From contig NC_064437.1 in NCBI RefSeq assembly GCF_023343835.1, positions 4,788,001 through 4,852,000 of the forward strand: DNA of 64,000 nucleotides, in the 5' to 3' direction. Shown in pieces: positions 12,672 to 22,640 of the stretch (positions are counted from its first letter, which is position 1; each line of letters starts with the position of its first letter). The DNA comes from Lagopus muta. Taxonomy: Eukaryota > Chordata > Aves > Galliformes > Phasianidae. The notes beneath the pieces are model-generated. The model saw nothing but the letters and a program-made list of their open reading frames with translations. It had not been told where the DNA came from and did not search any database. Both the position numbers and the translations under genes were made by a program.

Positions 12672-14560
12672 TTTCCCTCCCCCTCCTCCTCTCCAGGATC
12701 AAGAGAGTCAGCTGCCGTTCGGAGGATCTCAAAGAATTATGCAAGAAGAAGCTAGGTGTATGGGCAGGGAGACGCGTGGCGGGGCCAGCACCCCAGGTTT
12801 AGTTTCATGCAATAAAAAGGCTGAACTTTTTATTCCATAAAACATGAAGGACAAAACTTAAAATATTTCAAGACATGATGACAAGATCCTTCTTTGTGCA
12901 GAAGGGTTTATATATGTACATGACACTTCTTTTTGGAAACAAATGGAAGCCTCTAGCACCCAACTCCGATCTCTTTGCTTTGTTCTTTTAAATAAAGACA
13001 GAAACAGAACCCCGTTGTATGTTTGTGCCGTGCGACACCAGGAAGCTAGTCTAGATATGAAATCTCATGTTGTCTCTGTTGTAGTCATTTTTTAAATAAA
13101 CTGGACAGTTTACAATGGTGGTTTTCGTTTGGAAGGCCTGATTGGTTTTTGTTGGTTCTTTTTTTTTGCTTCGGTTCTGTTGGTTGGTTGTTTTTTTTTT
13201 TTCCTTTTTGTTTTGGGTTCTATTTGTGTTCATTCGCAGCACAACGCTTCCTCCTCCAGTAACAAGATGAAGAGACTCCACCACCTCGTGATAGAGGCGC
13301 TCACACGGGTGGCCCCCGTAGGATCACATCCTGGGTTCGCTGTGATCTCCCTCCCCGTGGCTGTGGCATGCACTGTGTTAGTCTGTCCCCCCCCCCGGAG
13401 TACGCCAAGAACTCTGTCCCTCCCTTCCTCGAGCTGGTTCGCCACCAACACCGATTTGACTTGTTAAATCCACCGAAAGAAAGGAGAACCAAAGGGCTGC
13501 TCCGCCCTGGGACTTTGAAGCTGTGATCTCAGCCAACCTCGGCTCTTTTGGGGCTTTTTTTTTGCTTTGTCTTTTTTGCTTTGTTATTCCTTTAAAGATG
13601 TGCTCTTGTCGGGGTTTCACTTCTCTGTGAGCTGGAACTGGATGGAGATCTTTTCTAAGCAGTGACTGTTGTTGCCATGTATCCTTGCTACTCTGTACTC
13701 TGTCATAAGGACGCAGCAGGAAGGGGCCCCGCGCTGGGAGGGGTGGGGGGCCGCTCGGCACCCCCTGCACTGCTCTTCGTTTTTCTCAATCTCCATTTCT
13801 GCTCCGTGTATATCATACTCTGTAAAATATTATCTCCCTGGATTGACCCTTGTGCGGATTATTGAAAGCATTGTATCTTGTTTCAGTGTTTTTTCTTACC
13901 TTGTAGTCTGGTTCTAAAATACCAAGAGGGGAAAAAAAAAAAAAAAAGAAAAAAAAAAAAAAAAGTAATTATTATACATTGTAGTTTGTGTACGATATTT
14001 GTTGATAATGTTTTATTAAAGGGATGTCTTTTTTCCGCACCCCTTCATTGAAATGTTTTTGGGAACATTTGGCTTGTTTTTATTATTCTGACTGCGAGAC
14101 ATGAGATGACGACAGAACTTTTTTTAGTGTGTAATACGAATTTTTTTAAATGTTTGCCTTCTTTTTCCTAGGCATTCATTGTGTTTTCCCTGTAGGGGTA
14201 GGGAGGGGCGGGCGGGGGCACTCATCCTTACAGTCAGCTTACTGCATTCAAGGTAACGCTAGGAACGACCCAATGAAGATCCATTGCGTCGCAGATACGC
14301 CCGTGGGCTCCGCAAGGGGTCCGTTTTTCTTTCTTTTTTTTTCCTGCTTTTCCATCTTTTTTTGTTTCTCTTTCTTTTTGTTCTGACGCGAGGAAATGAA
14401 AGGACCGGTTTTAATGTATTTTAAAAATGAATAGCTAAATTATTGTCTTCATTGGTATGGGATGGATTTTTTTGAATGAAACGGTTCTCTCCCTTCCCTC
14501 CCCCCCCCCCCCCCCCCACCCATGCTGTAATAAATATCAACATAAACATTTGAATCCAGT
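12672..14560 (+). other. SSBP3: SSBP3 3' UTR with several polyadenylation signals
   Basis: This follows the SSBP3 stop codon. Candidate signals are AATAAA at 12811, 12991, 13095 and 14529, and ATTAAA at 14015. The last AATAAA is the most likely distal end. The segment holds long T, A and C runs: an A-rich tract at 13929-13963 and a C run near 14500-14517. Where SSBP3 transcripts actually end cannot be read from sequence alone. Confidence 0.75.
14529..14534 (+). terminator. SSBP3: probable distal polyadenylation signal of SSBP3
   Basis: AATAAA lies 1.86 kb past the stop, after a long AT-rich UTR and before sequence that looks intergenic (a CR1 copy begins at about 14789). Nearer signals at 12811, 12991 and 13095 could give short isoforms. 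Confidence 0.6.
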
Positions 14561-14788
14561 GCACAGCTGTTTGTTCATGGCGCGGGCTGTGGGTACGGCT
14601 GTGAGCTCTGCATGCAGGCTCTGACCCAGTGCAGTGCCGGGGCGCTGTGGGTTGGGGCTGCTGGAGGCCATCTTAGGCAGTGGTGAGGGTGATGTGTTGG
14701 CAGTGCCTGAGACAGGCTGCTTTTGTGCTGCTTTCCTGGATTTGTGGAGCATTTTGAAGCAAATTCAGCTTTTAGCCTGGGAAAGGCA

Positions 14789-15085
14789 TAGAACGGTTGG
14801 GTTGCGAGGGATCCCAAAGCTCACCTCGCTCCGACCCCTGCTGCAGGCTGGCTGCAACACCAGGGCAGGTGTTGCAATGAAAGGCCACAACGAGGTCTCC
14901 CCGCAGTCTTCTCTGGGCTGAACTGGCCCAGCTCCCGCAGCCTTTCATTGTAGGAGAGGTGCTCCAGCCCTCTGAGCATCTTCGTGGCCCTCCTCTGGGC
15001 CTCTCCAACAGCCCCCCATCTTTCTGAGCTGGGGGCCCGCAGCCTGGGCACAGTACTGCGGATGGGGCCCTGTGCTGCAGGCACT
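14789..15085 (-). mobile_element. CR1 LINE fragment
   Basis: The + strand reads as antisense CR1 (CAACACCAGGGCAGGTGTTG, CTCCCGCAGCCTTTCATTG, GTGGCCCTCCTCTGGGCCTC, GGCACAGTACTGCGGATGGG). These match the region upstream of the extreme CR1 3' end, about 300 bases in all, on the minus strand. Minus-strand translation gives short CR1-like peptide stretches. It is a broken copy. Confidence 0.85.
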
Positions 15086-16599
15086 AAGGGTGCTGATGGG
15101 CGCCTGATAGCTCCTCATGGCAGAGCCAGGCGGGGGGCTGGGGGTGCACAGAAGCACTTTCTGGGGCTAGAAAGGCAGATTTCTGCACTCTGTTCCTCAA
15201 GGCGTAGGGACCCTCGTGCTCACCAGTTCTTGGATTGTTTCTTTCAACACAGCTCTGAGAGCTGCCAAGCTCCTTCCCCAGCAGCCTCCCAAGCCCGGCC
15301 CCAGGGATAATTGTCTCCCACGTCGCTGCTCATTAAATTAAAGGAGGAGGTGAGCGAGCAGGGGCTCCAGCCAGGTACACAGTGTACTTGCTGGCTAACA
15401 GCCCCCGGATGTTGGGCCCATACTGGGTCTGAGCCAGGGGAAAGCAGTGCTGGAGAAACAGTCCTCATCTTCAGCAGCAGTGAGGGACTCGCACACTTGC
15501 CCTGAGTCCTGAGCGCCTGCTGCAGTGAGTGGAAGCAGCCTGTGCAGCTCTCAGAGGCAAGGGGGATCCCAGGAACAGCTCAGCAGGCTCACGGTGCTGG
15601 CGGCTGCTCCTAATGCAGGGAGCAGGAGCTCTTCTTGCAGCTCTCCCTGGCGGCACAGCCAACATGTTCTCCCACGTTCTGCTTCCCGACTGCCGTTCAT
15701 GAAATGTTAATGTCTGCTTCTCGGGCCGTGCTGAGGTAATGCCCTTTAGCTGCTGATGAGCTTTTATGACTTATTGATGCCCGCCCAGATGTGCCTCTGT
15801 GCCCCATTCCCAGCTCCAGCTCGACTCCAGTGGAGGAAAGGGTGGCTCCACTGGATTGCATGCAGTGCGCCCACAGGACACCTGCAGTAGGGTTCAGCCA
15901 TGCCAGGAGCCCAGCTCTGCCCACCCCAACCTCCCTGTGGGACCTCAGAGCTCACCCAGGACATGGGGCTGCTGCACCCCCAGCAACATGAGCAAGAACT
16001 GGGGCTGGCAGCTCACGTGGCTTCTGAGTGACCAAAGCTGGTACCTGAAGCGACCTCATTTCCCCACTGAGTGTCCAGTGTTTCACTGCCGCCATCATTT
16101 TTAAAATTGCCTTTGTTCTGCCCTCCTCCATCCCTTCCCATGCTTTGTCTCTAACTACTGGTGCAGGCAGGACTCCAGCCTCCCTGAAGCTGCCTTTACT
16201 AGCAGTGATTTCTTTGTGGAGCGGTAAAAGCAGCTGAAGGGACTTTGGCTCTTTCCCGTGCAGACCACCTCCACAAGCTGCCCCACCTACCAGGAGCACT
16301 CGAGGTGTTTCATCTCCCTCTTCATGCCCCCTCTTTACCACAACCAACCTTTTAACAGCTTCCTCAGCAGAGCTGTTCTGCTCAGGAATGCGAGCGCTGA
16401 GTGCAGGGCTGGCTGCTCAGCAGGGCTGCCTCCCTGTGCCGGGCGATGACCCATGACAGGAGGGGTGAGCAATGTCACTTCCAGCTGTTCTGCAGGGCCC
16501 CCATCACATAGCAGAGAGCCAACGAGCCTGAAGAGACAGAACCACCACCTGGAACAGCCTCTGCAAAGCTCAACTATCAAAAGATGTTCCTAAATAGCC

Positions 16600-16760
16600 G
16601 GGTGCAAATTACAGATTTAAACAGATGAGCTGAATTGAGCAGCCCTTTGAACAGACGGAATTAACATAATTTAGATCAACGCAACACTTACTGGATTATT
16701 TCTCTTTCAAGCATTTTCTCCTAACCATTGAGAGATTTATTAATTTAACTCACAGAAGAC
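16600..16760. promoter_or_regulatory. AT-rich candidate conserved non-coding element
   Basis: About 160 bases with homeodomain-like cores (GAATTAACATAATTTAG, TTATTAATTTAAC) in the gap between SSBP3 and MRPL37. It is not a known repeat, and no reading frame or splice pattern supports an exon. It could be an SSBP3 downstream enhancer. Confidence 0.25.
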
Positions 16761-17664
16761 GCATCCCGATTCATTGAGCCCAACAGCTGATCTCCAGTTT
16801 GACGAGCAAGGATCTGTTTCCTGAAATCTGCAGAGTGGAGCTGTTTGATAGCCTGAGACTGGAGCACACAGCGGAGGTGCTCATCCAGATGGTCAGACGA
16901 GATCACAAAGCACAGACCAGTCTCCGACACGAGAGACTGACGTGATACGAATTTCTTGGGAATGTATGTGCTCCTCCACTCCTTAACATAAGCCAGGCTG
17001 TCCTACTCCTTCCCATGTGCTGAAGGGCAACAGTGCAGAACTGGAAAACATTTTACATGTGGTTGAAGCTAATTTAACCTTCATCTTACAAAAAAAACAC
17101 ATACTTAATCCCCCCGTTTTAAGAGAACATGCTTCCTGCTCAGCTAGCACAGTGTGGCAGGAAGAAATTCTTTGTGTTTCTAGCAGCCACTGCCAGTTAC
17201 CAGGCACCAAAGTTTCATGCTACGCTCCACAGCGCTTTCCCCAAATGGATACTTCTCTTCATCAGTATTGGGAGGGGTAAAAGAACGGCAGTTCTGCAGG
17301 TTCAGCAAACCAGCCTCCCTGATTAAGTACTTTGGGAACTAAGAGCAGGGCAGCACAACACCCCAAAGCACCCAAAGCAAAGAAAAACCCACACAGAAGG
17401 AGAAGGGCATGACTCAGGCTCCCCTCTTCAAGCTCCTCAGGTACCTCCCATGTACACTGCACTCACAGGTACTCTGAAAATAGGTTAGGCTGTGCAAAAG
17501 CACACGGAGCACAGCAGCTGTGCAAAGGAACCGCGACAGGTTTATGTTCCTGCTAGGTAACCGTGAAAACATCCAGGAGGATGCACTTGATCACTCTGTA
17601 GCCTCACAGAGGTGAGCTCCTCAAATTAAACTTTCTTCAGGCACAATTTGGTTTAAAAAAAAAT

Positions 17665-17792
17665 TTTACTTTCTGCAGCAATATAATTTATTTCTGCAAG
17701 TACATCAGTCCACCTTTCCTTCACTATGCGATGGTTCTGGCAAAGAGAAGCAGCAGGTACAGTTGGTGAAGGATTTTCATTTGAGCTGAATT
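17665..17792 (-). other. MRPL37: MRPL37 3' UTR and polyadenylation signal
   Basis: After the MRPL37 stop at 17793 the minus strand runs about 130 bases, with AATAAA at 17692-17687 (TTTATT on the + strand). This is a normal short UTR for a ribosomal protein gene. Confidence 0.7.
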
Positions 17793-20700
17793 TCACACAG
17801 TTCCATGCAGATACAGCGCCAGAAACTTCTTGAATGTTTCTGGCTGTAAGCCATATATTCCAGTGGGCTTCTGCAGAGAAAAGACACGGATGCTCAGTTT
17901 GCAGTGAAGTGATTAATGCAGACAAACAACAGCTTTAAACGCTCTTGAACAAGGCTTCAAAGGCGGTGCCTTCCAAACTGTGCTCCCCCTGCCCTCCCCA
18001 GGTGGCTCTGTGTGGAGGTACTCCCACTGCCATCAATCTCAGGCGGTGGGAACGCTTTGTCCATCCACCTGAGACGCCCTCCCCGTGTAACTGGGGCTGA
18101 CAGCACGGTGCTCTGTTTACTCTGCAGTGAAGCTGACAGTTGCATGGAAGCTCTTCCTTCATCAGAGCATGAGTTGATTTCAAGCAAGTGTACTATGAGA
18201 TGGTATATTACAGATGGGGATATCTTTATGTAGGAGTTCATATGAAGCTTGGCGTGCGGCTTGTATGCTATGCAGTACATCAGCAGTACAAATACTCCCT
18301 GGCAGTAACACCTGCTTCAGGCTCTCCTGTAAGAACGGCGCCAGTGCCAGCCTCAGTCCCCTCAGCTGCTTTAAAACCCACAGCACAGCTCCGTGCCACC
18401 TCCCAGACCTCTGGCACAGGTGAAAGTGCTGCCTAACCCTAACCCGCTCCCAGCCCAGGAGTGCTTTGCCCCCCCTCACTTACTGTAACAACTCTCTTCT
18501 TGACTTCTGGAACACACTGGGCACTTTCATACAGATTCTGATCGGAGTCAATCCAGACTAGATTCTTTATGCCATCGTTAGACACGAGGTCGGTTGTATT
18601 TAATTGGAACACCAAGAACTGGAAGAGCTGGCCATCTGTGCCAACGCTCTGCACCACTATTGGCTGCTCCAAAACCTGGGGATCATTCTAGGAAAGAAGG
18701 GAAGGAGAACGTTTAAAAAACCAGCTACCACAGAAATTGTACGTGTAGTTGCTGATTCCGCATATTCTACTTGGTTTAAAGCCAAGATTTTAATAAATGT
18801 ATTGTTACCTTGCCCAGAAAATTACTCTAGTCAAACAAGTTTTGAATGTAGATTTGGTATTTTAATTAAAATTCCTCCCTCAGCCAGCAGTGAGGTATCA
18901 ATTTGCATACTGAGATGTGGGAAGGGTTAGAGTTTTACAGTTAAACCTTCTCCCTGGCTCCTACCTATTACCACCTCAGTGCATGTCACATCATGAACGT
19001 GCTCACTGCTGAGATGGTGCTCTGGATCAGCAGATAGCAGCAGCCATACCTGAAGGTTAGACTAAGACCTCTGGAGTGGGAAGCTGTGATACAGTATCCT
19101 CAGTGCAGCTTTGAAAACTATTCCAACATGCTACAGCAAGGGAATTCCACAACCCTTCCTGCTGGCTGTGGTGCTAGGGAAAGAACAAAGGCCCAGCAAG
19201 ACAGCGGCAGTCTCCAATACATACCCCATACAGCACCTTCGCCTTTGCCAGTGCGTTGCCAAAAGCAAACATCAGCATTTTAGCACGGAGCTGTTCTGGT
19301 CTGAACCTGTTAGGACGATTGTTGGCCGATTCCAGGAAATACAGAGTGTGAGGATGAGAGTACGGATAACCATCTTTGAAACCTAAACGGCAGATAACCA
19401 CATCAGAAATCGCTCACTAAGAGACTACAGAGCCAATGTTTTCTCCCTTATCTTCAGGATCTGTTAAAGCAATTTGCCTGTTTTTTTTTCCTCCACAGTC
19501 CTACCACTGGAGTGCCTGCACTGCACACCCACTGCCCCACTCCCATCCTCCCCCTCCCCAGAGCTGTGAGGCAGAAAGGCATGGACTGCTAGCAAACTGC
19601 CACCTCCAACACTTGCCTGTGTCATTGAGCTCTTGGTATACATTCACCTCCTGAAGGTCAATTGTAGGAGAGATGGGATAGAAGGTCTCCAGAACATGGT
19701 CTTTTGTGGCCAGTATCTCTTCCTTGGAGGCTATCGGCGGTATTGGGGTCATAGAGTTCATAAGTATTCCATTCAGGCCACGGATCTGAAGGAGAGTGGA
19801 TTCTGGGAAGGGAAATCAGACTATTCAAACATCACTAAAATAACATCAGGCAAAGGCTTACGTTTGCTTCCGGGCAACAGCACTTATGCAGCCCTTTGTT
19901 CTACAAGGCTCCTTCTGCCCCTCACCTCCAAACTGACGTTAAATAATAGCACAGCCGTAGGTTCTTTTTCTAAAGCAGCAATGTTGATTACTGGTGTTCG
20001 CTTGTTAACTAAGCACATTTAGAAAGATCACTATGCAGATTTGGATGCCAAAAATAAGCAACCAGTTAAGACACTTGGTTCTCTTCTCCCACCACCTTGT
20101 TGGTATTGCCCAACACCTCAATAATCTCCTCAGGGCAGGGACCCTGCCAACAATCAAGGCTGACTATCCACGCAGTGCTACTGAATCAAGAACTGGTTCT
20201 AGAAATTGTTCTGGTCTTTCTAAGTCTTAAGCTTTTGAATGCCTTTGTTAGCCCTCTCACGATAAGGAAAAGAGCCAACTGCTTTCAAGCACAGCAGCAA
20301 CCAACCTCTTTCCCACGTAGCTGCAATCCGGTAGTTTCGAGCCAGCATTCTTCTAGCCAGGGAAGGATACTTCATTGACATTGACCGGCACAAGTGTATC
20401 AAGTCTTCAAACAATACAGGGCTTTAGAGTTAGGGGGAAAAAAAAATGGTCACATGAAGTAAATATGCTGTGCTAATGGCAGGCGGATGCTTCTGGGATA
20501 TGAAAGCTATAAAACATTACTGCTAACACAGATCTCAAATTAATACCCAGCAAACCAGCCCTGTTCCAAGCTGGCAGAGGTAATGCTTAGCATTACTTAT
20601 TTTGAAAACTGACGCTGTGCATCAGCTAAAACTTGATCTTAAGCAGAACGCAGTCCTTGGCCTAAAAGAAGCTTCAATATGGAGTATGTGTAACATTGTG

Positions 20701-22208
20701 TAACTACTGCCAACCTCCAGAACTGCACTGTTTTGCTCTGTTTACAAGGTGACAAAGGCTCTGACAGTTTTGCACCACGGCTCTCTCTATGGCAGCTCTA
20801 TGTGTGAGTTTTCCTTGTAGTGTTACACTCTCTGGTTCCCACTGATGAACGGCTTTACACCGAAACCTGAGTGAACACTTACCAATATTTTTCTCTTCTG
20901 GGAGCAACTTCTGTGGTCTCCCAGAGCCGTGCATGTGCAATTGCACGGTGCACAGCCTCTTCCTGCTCCTGGAGCTGATATGCTGGGTTCTCGGCGATGC
21001 TGAGCACCGCTGCAGGCAAGCCTTGCACCAGCTTTGTCTTGGTGAGCCACTGCGCCTGCCGAACCCCTCGAAACAAAAGTAAAAACACACACAGGTGTGA
21101 ATTTTCTTCAGGCTGGATATTAGGAAAAAAATCTTATCAGAACGAGTGGAGAGGTACTGGTACAGGCTGGGAAAGCTATGGAGTCACCATCCCAGAGGTG
21201 TTTAAGAAAAGGGCAGCTGTTGCACTTAGGGACATGGTCAGTGGGCATGGTGCAGTGGACTTGGTGATCTTAATGAGTCTACGAACGAAGCCACCAGGCA
21301 GGCTGGCAATGGGTGCGTGCAGTGCAGCAGGCTGACGAATGGAATCATTCACGGAATCATAAAATTGCTTGAGTTGGAAAGGACCCTTAAAGGCCATCTG
21401 GTCCCACTCCCTGCACTGAACAGGGACACCCACAGCTCCATCAGATGCTGACCGCCCCATCCAGCCTGACCTTGGGTGTCACCAGGGATGGCGCATCTCT
21501 CTCATTTTAGTTTGAAACCATTTCCCCTCATCCCATCACAGCGGAACCCACTCAATAGTCTGTCCCCTTCCTTCTCACAGCCCCCCTTGAAGCACTGACA
21601 GGCTGCCCTCGGGTCTCCCCGGAGCTCTCTCATCTCCAGGCAGCACACCCACAGCTCTCGGCCAGAAAAGTGGTGTTGTTCCGGGGGCCATTTTGGTGGC
21701 CGCACTCCAACAGATCAGCGGCCCTTATCCGTGTCCCTCCTGCCCTAAGGGCCGCACCCCGGACGCAGCGCTCCAGACGCGCCGTCCCCGCATCGAGGGC
21801 GCCCCGGGCTCCGCACAGCGCGGTACCTTCCAGCATGCGGACCCGCTGGTGGCAGATGAAGCAGCTGCGCTCCTTGCGCAGCGGCATGTCCTCGTAGCGC
21901 GGCCCTGGGCTGTGCCACGGGTCCCTCCAGCCGCGGTCCCAGGGCGGGAAGCGCGGCCGGGCCAGGCCGGGCACGAAGTACTGCCGGCCCGCGTACGTGA
22001 TGCTGTCCAGCTCCACCTGCTCGCGCACCGGCCGCCGCTCCACCACCTGGGCCAGCTGGTCCGGCGGCGGCCCGCGGGTGGTCCAGGGCGTGCGGGGCAG
22101 CGGGCCGCGAGGACGGGGCGGCCCAGGGCGGGTGAGGATGCCGCGGCTGTGGGCCGCCGCCCGCCTCAGCACCGCAGGCCTCGCCGCTACGGCTCCCACC
22201 GCCGCCAT
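17793..22208 (-). CDS. MRPL37: MRPL37, mitochondrial large ribosomal subunit protein mL37
   Basis: Seven coding exons on the minus strand, in transcript order: 22208-21827, 21066-20883, 20421-20306, 19802-19617, 19382-19225, 18687-18484 and 17870-17793 (TGA). Together they are 1308 bp, 435 aa, against 423 in human. The product belongs to the animal-specific shell of the 39S mitoribosomal subunit. Residues 1-40 are Arg/Ala-rich without acids, as in a mitochondrial targeting peptide. Conserved stretches include [85 protein letters not shown] and the terminal [14 protein letters not shown]. The start is the first ATG of the frame family, at the CpG-island edge. Intron 4 uses a GC donor. The exon 3 donor is GTTGGT, a weak site, but exon 4 then continues the conserved [11 protein letters not shown] reading. 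An alternative 3' exon at 17935-17980 fits much less well. Confidence 0.95.
19611..19617 (-). other. MRPL37: GC donor of MRPL37 intron 4
   Basis: The exon ends ACAG and the intron begins GCAAGT, the typical strong GC-type 5' splice site. Joining there gives NDTG followed by FKDG, matching the human NDTGF reading. The only in-phase GT alternative, just downstream (GTTGGA), is weak and adds two residues (K, C) absent from the human protein. Confidence 0.8.
21108..21285 (+). mobile_element. CR1 LINE fragment, 3' end
   Basis: Sense-strand CR1: GGCTGGATATTAGGAAAAAA, GGAGTCACCATCCCAGAGG, TGTTTAAGAAAAGGGCAG and GACTTGGTGATCTTAATGAG. It is 5'-truncated, in MRPL37 intron 1, antisense to the gene. Confidence 0.88.
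21353..21665 (-). mobile_element. CR1 LINE fragment, 3' end, tail-to-tail with its neighbour
   Basis: The + strand reads GGAATCATAAAATTGCTTGAG, then the antisense CR1 text (AAGGACCCTTAAAGGCCATC, CCAGCCTGACCTTGGG, CAGGCTGCCCTCGGGTCTCC). The element is minus-strand, about 310 bases, and ends roughly 160 bases from the MRPL37 exon 1 donor. Confidence 0.88.
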
Positions 22209-22640
22209 CTTGCCGCGGGCCGGCGGGCCGGCAGTAGGGGCGGGACCGCGGCGTGAGTGACGGCGAAGGTGGCCAATGGGAGAGCTCCGCGGGGAGGGAC
22301 GGGCGATAAACGCGGCGGCGGTGCGCGCAGCGCCGTGCCGGGACGGGGGGAGGGGCGGCCGGGGCGGCCGGGGCCCTGGGGGGCGGCGTGCGGTGCGAGC
22401 GGCTCCGCGCTGTCGATGCGGGGCTGCCGTTCTGCAGGCGATGAGCGGGCGCGAGGAGGAGGAGTGGCAGGCTCTCAAGCCCCGGGAGCCTTCTCCATCG
22501 CAGTGCTGCGGCGGCGGCTGCCAGCCGTGCGTCTACGACGTGTACGAGAAGGAACTGGAGCGATGGGAGCGGGCCAGAGCAGCGCGAGACAAAAACCTCC
22601 TCGTGGAGAAACAGGGGGAGGTCAGCACGGCTTCGTGGCA
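21780..22640. promoter_or_regulatory. CpG island spanning MRPL37 exon 1 and CYB5RL exon 1
   Basis: This stretch is dense in C, G and CpG and covers both first coding exons and the gap between them. It contrasts with the CR1-rich intron on one side and the AT-richer CYB5RL intron on the other. Confidence 0.8.
22209..22440. promoter_or_regulatory. head-to-head promoter of MRPL37 and CYB5RL
   Basis: Only 232 bases separate the two start codons, which point away from each other. The gap carries a GGGGCGGGA Sp1-type box near 22237, a CCAAT box (GGCCAATGGG, 22271-22280) and GC-rich repeats, but no TATA box. The 22201-22212 segment, read on the minus strand as CAAGATGGCGGC, is a YY1-type motif covering the MRPL37 ATG. 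Transcription starts are inferred. Confidence 0.75.

Larger units (their letters stand above)
14561..17664. other. intergenic gap between convergent SSBP3 and MRPL37
   Basis: The 3' ends of SSBP3 (+) and MRPL37 (-) face each other across 3.1 kb. It contains a CR1 fragment (about 14789-15085) and an AT-rich candidate conserved segment (about 16600-16760). The open frames here show no family features, so I call no gene. Confidence 0.65.

Noticed and set aside
17935-18183. Alternative last exon for MRPL37 ([12 protein letters not shown] end)
   Set aside because: It fits the phase after exon 6 but has a poor pyrimidine tract. The exon at 17870-17793 encodes the conserved [14 protein letters not shown] terminus with a good acceptor and a nearby polyadenylation signal.
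21693-22256. Plus-strand 187-codon open frame antisense to MRPL37 exon 1
   Set aside because: Composition-driven shadow of the CpG island, with no recognisable domain.
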